Source: Nocardioides pini (lineage in GTDB: Bacteria > Actinomycetota > Actinomycetes > Propionibacteriales > Nocardioidaceae). From it: DNA of 64,000 nt. Location: NCBI RefSeq assembly GCF_026712185.1, contig NZ_JAPPUX010000001.1, positions 558,001 through 622,000 on the forward strand, given 5' to 3'. The notes beneath the pieces are model-generated. The model was not told the DNA's origin. It was given only the letters and a program-made list of their open reading frames with translations, and ran no database searches. The position numbers were made by a program, and so were the translations under genes. Of the stretch, positions 7,439-19,573 are shown piece by piece; position 1 is the first letter of the stretch, and every line of letters begins with the position of its first letter.

Positions 7439-9241
7439 ATGCGCTCCCGCCCCGCCTCCCACCTGGCGAGCCTCGGAGCCTCCCTCGTCCTGGTCGCGTC
7501 GCTCGCCGCGTGCGACTCCTCGACCCCGGGCGGGGACGAGGAACGGTCAGCGGAGAGCACGCCCGCCACGAGCACGCCGACCGTCCCGCCGACACCGTCG
7601 GAGGAGCTCGGGCTGGCCGAGGGGTGGGGTCCCACCCGGGCCGAGCTGGACCGGGCCGCGCAGGCGGTCGCCCGGATGAGGCTGCCCGACCTCGCCGGCC
7701 AGGTCATCGTCGCCGACTGGCAGGGGACCGCGGCACCGGTGCGGATGGTCCGCGACCTGCACCTCGGCGGGGTGATCGCCTTCAGCGCGAACGTCGCCTC
7801 GGCCGAGCAGGTCAGGGCCGTCAACCGGACTCTGACCCGTCAGGTCCCCCGGAAGTGGCCCCTCTTCCTCGGCGTCGACCAGGAGGGCGGCGTGGTCGAA
7901 CGGCTGCGCGGCGCGGCGACGAGGTTCCCGGCGTTCATGAGCGCCGGCGCCGCCGGTGACCCGGGGCTGACGCAGGAGGCGTACGCCGCCGGGGCCGCGG
8001 AGCTCCGCGGGCTCGGCTTCACCGTCGACTTCGCCCCCGACGCGGACGTCACGTCGGGTCCCGGCGACCCGACGATCGGGTCGCGGTCCGCGTCGTCGCG
8101 GCCGGCCGTGGTCGCCGAGCACGTCGTCGCGGCCGCCACCGGCTTCAGCACCTCCGGCGTCCTGCCGGTCGTCAAGCACTTCCCCGGTCATGGGTCCGTC
8201 CCGGCGGACAGCCACCTGACCCTGCCCGTCCAGGGCAAGACCCGGGAGCAGCTCGCGGGGTCGGACCTCGTGCCGTTCGCCCGCGGGATCGAGGCCGGGC
8301 TCCCGGCAGTGATGGTCGGCCACCTCGACGTGCGGGCCGTGGACCCCCGGGTGCCCTCGTCCCTGTCGCGCAAGGTGGTCACCGGGCTCCTGCGCGACGA
8401 GCTGGGGTTCGAGGGCCTCGTCGTGACGGACGCCCTCGAGATGGCCGCCGTCACCCGCGGCCGCGACCCCGGGCGTACGGCGGTGCAGGCGCTGCGCGCC
8501 GGGTCCGACGTCCTCCTCATGCCTCCCTCGCCCGCGGTGGCCCGGGCCGCGGTGGTGCGCGCCGTGAGGGGCGGCACCCTCCCGCGTCGCCGGGTGGAGC
8601 AGGCCGCCGCGCGGCAGATCGCCCTGCTGGCCCACCTCGCCGGACCGGCGAAGCCGTCGGCGAAGGCGCCGGGCGCGGCGGTCGCGGCGTCGCGACGTCT
8701 ATCCGCCGCTGCGGTCACAGTCACGGACGGCGCGTGCTCGGGCCGCCTGGTCGGCGACGCCGTGCACGCCTACGGCGACCCCGGCGCCGTCGCGACGTTC
8801 ACGCCGGCGGCGCAGGCCGCCGGGATCACGGTCCTGGCCCGCCGCTCGCCGCCGGCCACCCTCACGAGGGCCGAGCCGCGGCCCGAGCGCAGGAAGAAGG
8901 AGCGCAAGCCCGCCTACCAGCGGCGCGTGCGCGCCTGGGAGAAGTCGGAGGCCCGCCGGGAGCGGCGCCTCGAGGCCTGGCAGGCGGCCGAGGACGCACG
9001 TCTCGCCGCAGGCACGCAGGTCGGCTTCACCGGCTTCAGGGACGCCCCCGTCGACGGCCAGGTCGCCGTGGCCACCGACACCCCGTGGGTGCTGGGGCGG
9101 GTCACCGCCCCGACCCGGGTCGCGACCTACGGCGACACGCCCGCCGCGATGCAGGTGCTGGTCGAGGTGCTGCTCGGGCAGGCGCCGGCACCGGGCCAGC
9201 TGCCGGTCGACGTCCCGGGTGTGGCCCGGCCCGGCTGCTGA
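7439..9241 (+). CDS. GH3 beta-N-acetylhexosaminidase-like lipoprotein
   Basis: The 600-residue protein has a lipoprotein signal (LAAC, Cys25), so it acts outside the membrane. Its GH3 domain shows GVDQEGGVVERLRG, VVKHFPGHGS, DSHLTLP and VVTDALEM. The Asp-Ser-His triplet after KHFPGHG is the flexible acid/base loop of NagZ-type enzymes, and the Asp in VVTDAL is the expected nucleophile. The likely substrate is N-acetylglucosaminyl linkages in peptidoglycan fragments. After the catalytic domain there is a very basic helical insert (about residues 475-530, rich in ERRKKERK and RRERRLE) and a small C-terminal domain. The upstream CACCAT ends 6 nt before the ATG. Confidence 0.85.
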   Translation: MRSRPASHLASLGASLVLVASLAACDSSTPGGDEERSAESTPATSTPTVPPTPSEELGLAEGWGPTRAELDRAAQAVARMRLPDLAGQVIVADWQGTAAPVRMVRDLHLGGVIAFSANVASAEQVRAVNRTLTRQVPRKWPLFLGVDQEGGVVERLRGAATRFPAFMSAGAAGDPGLTQEAYAAGAAELRGLGFTVDFAPDADVTSGPGDPTIGSRSASSRPAVVAEHVVAAATGFSTSGVLPVVKHFPGHGSVPADSHLTLPVQGKTREQLAGSDLVPFARGIEAGLPAVMVGHLDVRAVDPRVPSSLSRKVVTGLLRDELGFEGLVVTDALEMAAVTRGRDPGRTAVQALRAGSDVLLMPPSPAVARAAVVRAVRGGTLPRRRVEQAAARQIALLAHLAGPAKPSAKAPGAAVAASRRLSAAAVTVTDGACSGRLVGDAVHAYGDPGAVATFTPAAQAAGITVLARRSPPATLTRAEPRPERRKKERKPAYQRRVRAWEKSEARRERRLEAWQAAEDARLAAGTQVGFTGFRDAPVDGQVAVATDTPWVLGRVTAPTRVATYGDTPAAMQVLVEVLLGQAPAPGQLPVDVPGVARPGC

Positions 9242-9253
9242 GGCCGACGTCGC

Positions 9254-10444
9254 CTAGAAGGGCTCGACGAGCAGGGCCGTTCCCTGTCCGGAGACCCGGG
9301 TGAGCACCAGGGTCGCCTCGTCGTCCCCCCGCAGCGCCAGCCGCTTGCGCAGCTCCTCGGGGACGACCTGCACCCCGCGCTTCTTGATCGTCAGCCGGCC
9401 GATGCCGCGCTCCTGCAGGGCCGCGCGGAGCTGCTTCTCGCGGTAGGGCAGGTGCTCGACGACGCGGTAGCTGCGCGCGAACGGCGTACGGAAGGACGCG
9501 TCGCTGGTGACGTAGGCGATGTGGCGGTCGACCAGCCCGCCCCCGACGCCGGCGGCGACCGCGGTGACCAGCCCGGCCCGGATCACGGCACCGTCGGGCT
9601 CGTAGAGGTACGCGCCGACGGCGCGGACCTCGGTCCCGGGCTCCCCGTCGGCGGGGGAGTCCTCGTCGGTGAGGGTGGCCAGGCCGTGCTCGCCGATCAC
9701 CGTGGCGCGGCGGTCGGTGGTGGCGAGGCCCGGCGACCAGAGCACGGCCTCCTTGACCTCGCCGCCGTCGCTGACCCACTCCGCCTCGACGCCCGGCGGC
9801 ACCAGGTCGTGGCCGATGCCGGGTGCGACCTTCACCAGCGCGCGGCGGGACAGCAGGTCGAGCACCCACGGCCACGGCGGCGTCCACCCCTCGACGTCGA
9901 ACACCCGGCCGCGACCACCCCGGCGCGCCGGGTCGGCGAAGGCGACGTCGAACGCGGCCGGGTCGATCGCGGTGGCGTCACCCACCTGCACGGCGCCGGC
10001 GAGACCGAGGGCGTCGAGGTTGGCGCGCGCCATCGCCACCCGCACGGGGTCGAGGTCGACGCCCGCCGCGACGAGCCCGGCCCGCGCGAAGGCGAGGAGG
10101 TCGCCGCCGATGCCGCAGCCGAGGTCGATGACGCTGCCACCGGGGAAGGCGGCGGCCACCCGGGCGGCCCGGTGCGCGGCCACCCGCGCCCGGGTCGACT
10201 GCTCGAGCGCGTCGGGGGTGAAGTACATCCGGTGCGCGTCGTCGCCGAACTTCGTGACCGCCCGCGCTCGCAGCCGGGCCTGCGTGGTCGCGGCGGCCGC
10301 CTTCTCGGCGTCGGGCTCGAGACGTCGTACGACGGCCGCGACCCGCACCGGGTCGCCCGGGTGGTCCGCCCAGGCGCCGGCCGCGTCGGCCACCAGGCGG
10401 GCGCCCTCGGCGGTGCGCAGCCAGGCCAGCGTCTCGATCTCCAC
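9254..10444 (-). CDS. Class I SAM methyltransferase with THUMP-like C-terminus
   Basis: The 396-residue protein has a SAM-binding motif VIDLGCGIGGD (about 116-126), a GVDLDP acidic loop and an AFADPARRG motif resembling the catalytic DPPR of nucleic-acid methyltransferases. A C-terminal basic domain (ERGIGRLTIKKRG, residues ~340-355) matches the THUMP-like domain of this actinobacterial family. RNA is therefore the likely substrate, but this is unproven. The GTG at 10444 lies 6 nt after CAGGAT on the minus strand, suggesting a leaderless message. It is divergent from groES. Confidence 0.8.
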   Translation of the reverse strand: MEIETLAWLRTAEGARLVADAAGAWADHPGDPVRVAAVVRRLEPDAEKAAAATTQARLRARAVTKFGDDAHRMYFTPDALEQSTRARVAAHRAARVAAAFPGGSVIDLGCGIGGDLLAFARAGLVAAGVDLDPVRVAMARANLDALGLAGAVQVGDATAIDPAAFDVAFADPARRGGRGRVFDVEGWTPPWPWVLDLLSRRALVKVAPGIGHDLVPPGVEAEWVSDGGEVKEAVLWSPGLATTDRRATVIGEHGLATLTDEDSPADGEPGTEVRAVGAYLYEPDGAVIRAGLVTAVAAGVGGGLVDRHIAYVTSDASFRTPFARSYRVVEHLPYREKQLRAALQERGIGRLTIKKRGVQVVPEELRKRLALRGDDEATLVLTRVSGQGTALLVEPF

Positions 10445-10472
10445 GACGTCATCCTGTCAGCGGCGACACCGG

Positions 10473-10499
10473 CTAGCACTCGATTGGGCAGAGTGCTAG
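10473..10499. promoter_or_regulatory. CIRCE operator for HrcA
   Basis: CTAGCACTC (10473-10481), a 9-nt spacer and GAGTGCTAG (10491-10499) form the standard 9-9-9 inverted repeat, differing from the consensus only in the outermost base pair. HrcA would repress groES-groEL here until heat shock. hrcA itself is not in the window. Confidence 0.95.
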
Positions 10500-10508
10500 C
10501 GTCTGCTC

Positions 10509-10533
10509 TGGCACTCTCACCCCGAGAATGCCA
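10509..10533. promoter_or_regulatory. Second inverted repeat in the groES promoter
   Basis: TGGCACTCTC (10509-10518) and GAGAATGCCA (10524-10533) pair with one mismatch around ACCCC. The inner GGCACTC half resembles a CIRCE half-site, but the geometry differs. It could be a second operator or a 5'UTR hairpin. Confidence 0.5.
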
Positions 10534-10633
10534 ACGCTCGCGAGCCTGGCACGACCCCCGCGACGGCGTGCCGCCGGACCGCGAGCCCACGTCCTGAAGA
10601 TCTCTCGTTTGAGAAAGTGGAGGTTGATCCGAA

Positions 10634-10927
10634 GTGTCGGTCAACATCAAGCCCCTCGAGGACCGCATCGTCGTCCAGACGCTCGAAGCCGAGCAGACCA
10701 CCGCCTCCGGCCTGGTCATCCCGGACACGGCCAAGGAGAAGCCCCAGGAGGGCGAGGTCGTGGCGATCGGTCCCGGTCGCATCGACGACAACGGCAACCG
10801 CGTCCCGCTCGACGTCGCCGTGGGCGACAAGGTCATCTACAGCAAGTACGGCGGCACCGAGGTCAAGTACGCCGGCCAGGAGTACCTGATCCTGTCGGCC
10901 CGCGACATCCTCGCCGTCGTCTCCTGA
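10634..10927 (+). CDS. groES: Co-chaperonin GroES
   Basis: This 97-residue protein is the 10-kDa lid of the GroEL cage. Residues 1-20 ([20 protein letters not shown]), the mobile loop [10 protein letters not shown] and the [20 protein letters not shown] core are typical. The GTG at 10634 has GGAGG 10 nt upstream, so unlike many neighbours this gene has a real leader. It is first in the groES-groEL operon under CIRCE. Confidence 0.98.
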   Translation: MSVNIKPLEDRIVVQTLEAEQTTASGLVIPDTAKEKPQEGEVVAIGPGRIDDNGNRVPLDVAVGDKVIYSKYGGTEVKYAGQEYLILSARDILAVVS

Positions 10928-10935
10928 CGCACCTG

Positions 10936-10976
10936 GCATCCCGGCTGGCGGCGTTGCCCGCTCGCCAGCCGGGTGC
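10936..10976 (+). terminator. Hairpin between groES and groEL (attenuator or processing site)
   Basis: CCCGGCTGGCG (10940-10950) pairs perfectly with CGCCAGCCGGG (10963-10973). GCA/TGC extends the stem with one bulge. CCTTTTT follows 14 nt later, with groEL only 45 nt downstream of the stem, so partial termination or mRNA processing fits better than full termination. Confidence 0.55.
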
Positions 10977-11020
10977 CGGGCACGTCAGGCCCTTTTTCAT
11001 TTCTTCATAGGAGCACCTAG

Positions 11021-12640
<1,620 letters not shown>

Positions 12641-12657
12641 TCGACCACACCCCTCGC

Positions 12658-12704
12658 ACGGCCCGCTCCGCGCTCCGCCATCACGGCGGGGCGGGGCGGG
12701 CCGT
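12658..12704 (+). terminator. Putative terminator after groEL
   Basis: ACGGCCCGC and GCGGGCCGT form the outer arms of an imperfect GC-rich hairpin with ATCAC at the loop. It lies 18 nt after the groEL stop. There is no T-tract. Confidence 0.5.
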
Positions 12705-12781
12705 TCGGCGTGGGGACCACGTGACACCCGCGTTACGCCGATGACGGCCGCCCGAAACACTCGTGCGCCACGATCGGCGTC

Positions 12782-13663
12782 ATGCTGTGGAGAGTGCGCA
12801 CGACGCTGGACGACCGGCCCGGGGCCCTGGCGGGGCTGGCGACCGCCTGCGGATCGGCGGGCGTCAACATCCTGGGCCTCCAGGTCTTCCCGGGCGTCGA
12901 CCGGGTCACCGACGAGCTCGTCCTCCGCGCGCCCGACGACTGGGACCTCCCCCGCCTGGCCGAGCTCGTCGAGCGGGCCGGCGGCTCCCGGGTGAGCGTG
13001 CTGCCCTGCACGGAGGCCGCGCTCTCGGACCAGCCGACCCGCTACGTGCTGGCGGCCCGCAGCATCCTCTCGGAGCCGGCGAGCTTCCCCGACGTGGTCG
13101 CCAAGCTCTTCGACGCCGAGACGGACGGCTCCGGCGCGGACCTCGCCGCGGTGATGGACGGGATGGACCTCGAGATCGGCGACGTCGTGGTGCAGGTGCG
13201 GCGTACGGCGCCCTTCACCGCGGCCGAGCACGCGCGGGGCACGGCGCTCGCCGAGCTCGTCGCCGACGTGCTCGCGGCCGCGGAGGTCGGCGGGGCTCCC
13301 GAGCCGCACGTCCCCCCCGGCGGCCAGGAGCCGACCTACGAGGTCGGCGAGGGCGAGGTGCACGCCGTGGTCGCGGGAGCCGTCGTCGGCCGGGCCACCT
13401 GGCTGGTCGACGCGGAGCACGCGTGGCACGTCGAGCTGGGTGTCGACCCGGCGTGGCGTCGGCGCGGGATCGGCTCCCGACTGCTCCTCGAGACCGCGCG
13501 TTCCGCCAGGTCCTCCGAGGCCGACGAGATCGTGGTGCGGACGGCCGCGGACAACCCCGCGGTGCTCCCGCTGGTCCTCGGCACCGGCCTGCGTGGACGG
13601 ATCCGGATGGGCACCGACGACCTCACGGTGCGGATCCCGGTGCGCCGGCTGGCGCGCACCTGA
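12782..13663 (+). CDS. ACT domain-GNAT acetyltransferase fusion
   Basis: The 293-residue protein starts with an ACT-like domain (DDRPGALAGLATACGSAGVN, residues ~10-30), a small-molecule binding fold. It ends with a GNAT domain (ELGVDPAWRRRGIGSRLLLE, ~220-240) that has the acetyl-CoA R-R-x-G-I-G loop. This suggests acetylation of a protein or metabolite gated by an amino acid or similar ligand; both ligand and target are unknown. CACGAT lies 7 nt before the ATG, so the message is probably leaderless. The gene sits between groEL and the convergent membrane protein and has no operon partner. Confidence 0.8.
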   Translation: MLWRVRTTLDDRPGALAGLATACGSAGVNILGLQVFPGVDRVTDELVLRAPDDWDLPRLAELVERAGGSRVSVLPCTEAALSDQPTRYVLAARSILSEPASFPDVVAKLFDAETDGSGADLAAVMDGMDLEIGDVVVQVRRTAPFTAAEHARGTALAELVADVLAAAEVGGAPEPHVPPGGQEPTYEVGEGEVHAVVAGAVVGRATWLVDAEHAWHVELGVDPAWRRRGIGSRLLLETARSARSSEADEIVVRTAADNPAVLPLVLGTGLRGRIRMGTDDLTVRIPVRRLART

Positions 13664-13669
13664 CCGGCG

Positions 13670-15202
13670 TCAGCGTCCCCAGATCGTCCGGAACGGCGTC
13701 GAGCAGTCGACGTCCACCTCGACCGGGTCGACGGTGTTGAGGTGGTAGATCTTGTAGCGCCCGCACGCGTTCTCGACGAACTCGTACTTGCGGATCAGCG
13801 AGCCCTGGATCGGGGTGGTGCCGAGCTCGCTCCAGGTGGTGATGTAGGTCGCCTCGACGAACCACGTCGGTGGGTTGCTCCCGGTGAGCACCTCCTCGAG
13901 GTCCTCCAGGCCCGGGTCGAGGGTGCGCATCGGCAGCGACCAGAGATAGGGGTACGGCGACTGGGCACCGGTCGCCCACTGGATGTCGGCGCGACCGCCG
14001 TAGACCAGCACCCGGTCGCCGGGCCAGGCGGCGGCCGCGATGGCCTCCCCGGTGCGTACCTCCACGGGCACCCGGCCCCGCACCCACGCTCCCGTCCACC
14101 CGGCGAGCGCGAGGACGCTCGAGAGCACCACGAACCCGACGGCGACCGGGGTGACGCGGTGCCGGACGCGGTCGAGGTGGTCGTGCGCCACCAGCGCGGC
14201 GAGGGCCAGCGCGAGGCCGGGGATGGGCACGAAGAGGTAGGGCGCCCAGAAGCTGCCGCTCAGCGCCACGCCGAACAGGTCGAGGCCGAGCATCACGGCG
14301 ATCGCGACCACGGGCACGGGGTCGTGCCGCAGGAGGCTGCGGAGCCGGACGGCGAAGAGCCCGACGAGCAGGAGCATCCCGGTGCCGGCGAAGATCAGCA
14401 GGAGCACCGAGATCCGGCTGGTCGCACCGTGGGACTGCTGCGTGGCGATCACGTGGCTCGCGTCCGAGCGGAAGGTGACGACGGCGTACCACAGCGTCTG
14501 CAGGCGCACGCCCGCCCCGACCGCCCAGGCGACGACGACCACGACCGGCACGGCGGCCCCGGCACCGGCGGCCGCGGCGCAGCGCAGCGCGTCGCGGGGG
14601 CCGACCTGGCGCGCGACCACCGAGCCCACGAGCAGGACCGCGCCGAAGACGAGGCCGCCGACGATGCTCTGCTTCATCCCCACCGCGAGCATCGCCAGGA
14701 GCCCGGCGAGGAACGCGTCGGGCGGTGACAGGCGGCGAACGGCCCGCAGCGACAGCCAGCACGAGGCCATGACGAGCGGGATGCCGAAGAGCTCGCCCTT
14801 GGCGCCGACCGAGTCGATCTCGGCGTTGCTGACCAGCGCGGCGGTCGCCACGGCGACCCAGCCGGACAGGCGGCGCACCGCCGCGCGGTCGAGCACGCCG
14901 GCCCGGGTCGCCACCTCCCGGGCGGCGGCCGCGGCGGCCAGCACGAGCAGCGAGCACGCCAGCGCGCCGACCAGACGGTGGGCGTACGGCCCTCCGAGCC
15001 TGTCGGCCGCCTGCATCACCCAGATGATCGGGGGAGGGCGGTCGACCCAGTAGCGCCCGTAGAGCGAGTCCGGCTCGGGCTGCGACGCCCGGGCGACCAT
15101 GAGGAAGCCCGCCTCGTCGGGTCGCAGCGGCCACAGCAGGGACGGAAAGCGCGCGAGGAACGCCACCACCGCCGCCGCCCAGACCATCCGTCCCGCCCCC
15201 AC
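13670..15202 (-). CDS. Polytopic membrane protein, GT39/ArnT-like glycosyltransferase family
   Basis: The 510-residue protein has about ten hydrophobic segments. An early extracytoplasmic loop contains RPDEAGF and RYWVDRPPPIIWVM, matching the acidic, aromatic first loop of GT-C transferases that use polyprenyl-phosphate sugars. A soluble C-terminal domain of about 110 residues contains several Cys. It probably glycosylates a cell-envelope acceptor; the exact donor and acceptor are not readable. I chose GTG 15202 because GACAGT lies 6 nt upstream; ATG 15187 is the alternative. It is divergent from guaB. Confidence 0.7.
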   Translation of the reverse strand: MGAGRMVWAAAVVAFLARFPSLLWPLRPDEAGFLMVARASQPEPDSLYGRYWVDRPPPIIWVMQAADRLGGPYAHRLVGALACSLLVLAAAAAAREVATRAGVLDRAAVRRLSGWVAVATAALVSNAEIDSVGAKGELFGIPLVMASCWLSLRAVRRLSPPDAFLAGLLAMLAVGMKQSIVGGLVFGAVLLVGSVVARQVGPRDALRCAAAAGAGAAVPVVVVVAWAVGAGVRLQTLWYAVVTFRSDASHVIATQQSHGATSRISVLLLIFAGTGMLLLVGLFAVRLRSLLRHDPVPVVAIAVMLGLDLFGVALSGSFWAPYLFVPIPGLALALAALVAHDHLDRVRHRVTPVAVGFVVLSSVLALAGWTGAWVRGRVPVEVRTGEAIAAAAWPGDRVLVYGGRADIQWATGAQSPYPYLWSLPMRTLDPGLEDLEEVLTGSNPPTWFVEATYITTWSELGTTPIQGSLIRKYEFVENACGRYKIYHLNTVDPVEVDVDCSTPFRTIWGR

Positions 15203-15236
15203 CCGGCCACTGTCCCAGAGGGGTCCGAGCCGCCCG

Positions 15237-16751
<1,515 letters not shown>

Positions 16752-16760
16752 TCGCGACCT

Positions 16761-16780
16761 GACCGGGTTCCCGCCCGGTC
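16761..16780. terminator. Terminator hairpin between guaB and the CHAP gene
   Basis: GACCGGG (16761-16767), TTCCCG loop and CCCGGTC (16774-16780) form a 7-bp stem between two convergent genes, so it can serve both strands. Confidence 0.55.
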
Positions 16781-18491
16781 AGGGACGGAAGCCCGGTCGC
16801 GCCGGACGGAGGTCGTCGACCTCCGGCGCGACCGGGCGGGCCAGGTAGCGCGACCCGGTCCGCGCGACGACGAGGAGACCGGCGTCGCGGCGGGTGACGA
16901 CACCGGGCGACCGGGTCAGGTCGCGCGCCGCCCCGATGCGGTGCGACGGCCGGCCGGGGACCGTGCTGACGACCACGACCGCGCCGGTGTGGTCGGTCGC
17001 CGCGACCTGCAGGCCGCCGGGGACCTCCCCGACGACAGGTGAGGCGTACGGCGACCACCGGCCCGCCATCGCCGTCGACCGGCTCCAGCCACGACCCTCC
17101 AGCGTGCGCACGCCGAGCCGCCCGGTCGCGTCGACCTGGTGCAGGGTGGTCGTGCCATCGCCGGCGGTGGTCAGGGCGGGCGTCGAGGTGGTCGAGGCGG
17201 CCGGTCCGCGGAGCCGCACGAGGCGCCCTCGCTCGAGGGACCGCGCGTACGTCGCTCCGCGCGAGGTGACGGCCACGAGCCAGGTGCGTCCCGAGGCGTC
17301 GTTGCCGAGCACGGGCGCGGTGTGGGTGGACCAGGACGCCGGCCTGCCGACGCGGGCGGCGACGGTCCAGCGTCCCTCGCGGGTCAGGCGCCGGGTGACC
17401 AGCGTGCCCTCCGCGGAGACCGTCGCGAGCACCGGACGCCGGGTCCGCGACTGGGTGAGCGCCGGGCTCGCGGTCGGCGCGGACGTGCCGACGGCGCGCA
17501 CGACCGGGCGCGCGCCGCGCGTCGTACCGACCAGGACCCGCCCGTCGCGCGCGGTGGCGGCCACCCAGGGCCGGCCGTGGTGGTCGAGGCTCAGCGCGGG
17601 CGCCACCACCGGGGTGAAGGCGCCCCTCGGGCCGACCACCCGTGCCGGGCGCCCCGGCGCGCTCAGGCGAAGGGTCCCGCGGTCGTCGACACGGGCGGCC
17701 CACGACCCGCCGATGCCGTCGGGCACCGACACGACGGGCCGGTCCGAGCCGACGAGCGGGGAAGGGGCGACGTCGGCGAGGTGCAGGTAGCGGAAGTCGC
17801 CGACCGGGACGGTGCGGGTGCCGTAGCCGCCCGGGGTGCCGTAGTTGTACTCCTCGACGGTGACCGTGCCGGGCCCGATGTCGCTGACCCACGCGACGTG
17901 GCCGACGCGGCCCGCGTCGGTCTGGGCGACGGCGCCGATGGCGGGCACCGAGTCGACCCGGTAGCCGAGGCGGCGCGCGACGTCGTCCCAGCCGGCGGCG
18001 TTGCCCCAGTGGACCCCGCGGAAGTGGTTGCCGAAGCGCGTCAGGCCGTTGCGCTCGTGCAGGCGCCACGAGACGAAGCTCGTGCAGTTGCGGAGCACGA
18101 AGCCCCACGAGTCGCCGATCGACCCGTTGAGCGACCACACGTTGCGGGCGCACGTCGGTCGCGGCCCGCGCGGGTCGTAGAGGTGGCCCGAGACCGGGTC
18201 GAGCACCGGCGGCGGGGGCGGCGGGGGAGGCGGCGGCAGCTCCACGGCGGGGGCCTGCCCGGGCTGCCCGGGCTGGCCGGTCTGCTCGGGCTGAACGGGC
18301 TCCGGCGGGGGCACGGGCGCCGGCGCCGGCTCCTCGATCACCGGCAGCGGCAGGATCGGGCACTGGCCCTGCCACGCCCACGGATAGTCGTCGGCCGCGT
18401 GCGCTGCCGCAGCGCCCACACCCAGCACCCCACTCGCCAGGCAGGTCGCCACGACAGCGCGCGCGAGCCTTCTGCTCCCTCGTCTCCCCAC
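16779..18491 (-). CDS. Secreted CHAP-domain protein with proline linker
   Basis: The 570-residue protein has an Arg-rich signal peptide ending in AAAAHA. A Pro-rich linker with a run of 11 prolines follows (about 80-110), then a CHAP amidase/endopeptidase-like domain. The Cys of RNCTSFVSW and the His of GHVAWV are the expected catalytic pair. About 300 further residues contain repeated short beta motifs (GRPWVAA, GRTWLVAV), suggesting a propeller. It probably trims peptidoglycan at the cell surface. GTG 18491 is chosen because TACCGT lies 7 nt upstream and it yields a clean signal peptide. Confidence 0.85.
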   Translation of the reverse strand: MGRRGSRRLARAVVATCLASGVLGVGAAAAHAADDYPWAWQGQCPILPLPVIEEPAPAPVPPPEPVQPEQTGQPGQPGQAPAVELPPPPPPPPPPVLDPVSGHLYDPRGPRPTCARNVWSLNGSIGDSWGFVLRNCTSFVSWRLHERNGLTRFGNHFRGVHWGNAAGWDDVARRLGYRVDSVPAIGAVAQTDAGRVGHVAWVSDIGPGTVTVEEYNYGTPGGYGTRTVPVGDFRYLHLADVAPSPLVGSDRPVVSVPDGIGGSWAARVDDRGTLRLSAPGRPARVVGPRGAFTPVVAPALSLDHHGRPWVAATARDGRVLVGTTRGARPVVRAVGTSAPTASPALTQSRTRRPVLATVSAEGTLVTRRLTREGRWTVAARVGRPASWSTHTAPVLGNDASGRTWLVAVTSRGATYARSLERGRLVRLRGPAASTTSTPALTTAGDGTTTLHQVDATGRLGVRTLEGRGWSRSTAMAGRWSPYASPVVGEVPGGLQVAATDHTGAVVVVSTVPGRPSHRIGAARDLTRSPGVVTRRDAGLLVVARTGSRYLARPVAPEVDDLRPARPGFRP

Positions 18492-18626
18492 CTGCTCGAC
18501 GGTAGGCAGGGCGGTCGGTGCGCGTGAGCGGCTTTGCCGAGCTGTGCACGAGCCGTTGCCGAACCCGTGGGCGCGGCCCCGCAGCAGGGCGCTGTCCTCC
18601 GGCGGCGTCGGCTGCCACGATGGGGC

Positions 18627-19550
18627 ATGACCTCCGCGAAGATCGCGATCGTCGGCGCGGGCGCCGTGGGATCGACACTCGCCTACGCCTGCCTGGTGCG
18701 CGGCGTCGCCACCACGGTGGCGCTGTACGACGTCGACGCCGCCAAGGTGCGCGCCGAGGAGCTCGACCTGCGGCAGGGCCTGCAGTTCCTGCCGACCGCC
18801 CACGTCGAGGCATCCGACGACGTGTCGGTCTGCGCCGGCGCGCAGGTGGTCGCCGTGACCGCCGGGGCCAAGCAGCAGCCGGGGCAGTCCCGGCTCGACC
18901 TCGCGGTCTCGACCACGACGATGCTCCGCACGCTCATGCCGGCCCTCGTCGACGCAGCCCCGGACGCCCGCATCGTGATGGTCACCAACCCGGTGGACGT
19001 GGTGACCTATGCGGCACAGAAGCTCACCGGGCTCGGCACGGAGCAGCTCTTCGGGTCCGGCACCGTCCTGGACTCGGCGCGGTTGCGCGGCCTGGTGGCC
19101 GAGCGGTGCGGCGTGGCCGTCCAGAACGTCCACGCCTACGTCGTCGGCGAGCACGGCGACAGCGAGATCCCGCTGTGGAGCACCGCCAGCATCGGCGGCG
19201 TACCGGTCACCGACCTGGTGCCGGCCGGGGAGCGGGACGCCATGGCAGCCGAGGTGGTGGGCGCGGCCTACGAGATCATCAAGGGCAAGGGCGCCACCAA
19301 CTACGCCATCGGCATCTCCGGCAGCCGGATCATCGAGGCGGTGCTGCGCGACGAGAAGCGGGTGCTGCCGGTGTCGACGCTGCTGGCCGACTACCACGGC
19401 GTCGGAGACGTCTGCCTGTCCGTCCCGACGGTCGTGGGCGCGGGAGGCGCCGAGCGCCGGCTCGAGGTGCCGATGGACGACGCCGAGCTCGCGGGGCTGC
19501 GGGCCAGCGCCGACCGCATCCGGGCGACCGCCCGCGACCTCGGCTTCTGA
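18627..19550 (+). CDS. ldh: L-lactate dehydrogenase
   Basis: The 307-residue NAD-dependent enzyme interconverts pyruvate and L-lactate. GAGAVGS (residues 9-15) binds the dinucleotide, MVTNPVDV follows, and GEHGDSE holds the catalytic His176. A Gln in AGAKQQPGQSR is the lactate-type residue where malate dehydrogenases carry Arg, which supports LDH over MDH. The ATG lies 5 nt after CACGAT. guaB3 follows after 23 nt but has its own -10 element. Confidence 0.92.
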   Translation: MTSAKIAIVGAGAVGSTLAYACLVRGVATTVALYDVDAAKVRAEELDLRQGLQFLPTAHVEASDDVSVCAGAQVVAVTAGAKQQPGQSRLDLAVSTTTMLRTLMPALVDAAPDARIVMVTNPVDVVTYAAQKLTGLGTEQLFGSGTVLDSARLRGLVAERCGVAVQNVHAYVVGEHGDSEIPLWSTASIGGVPVTDLVPAGERDAMAAEVVGAAYEIIKGKGATNYAIGISGSRIIEAVLRDEKRVLPVSTLLADYHGVGDVCLSVPTVVGAGGAERRLEVPMDDAELAGLRASADRIRATARDLGF

Positions 19551-19561
19551 GCCGACGCCGA

Positions 19562-19567
19562 TAGGCT
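19562..19567 (+). promoter_or_regulatory. -10 hexamer TAGGCT of guaB3
   Basis: TAGGCT ends 6 nt before GTG 19574, in the short gap after ldh, giving guaB3 its own leaderless promoter. Confidence 0.65.
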
Positions 19568-19573
19568 TCGGGC

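Noticed and set aside
18627..19550. Malate dehydrogenase instead of lactate dehydrogenase
   Set aside because: The substrate loop has Gln (AGAKQQPGQSR) where malate enzymes carry Arg, and the GEHGDSE block is of lactate type.
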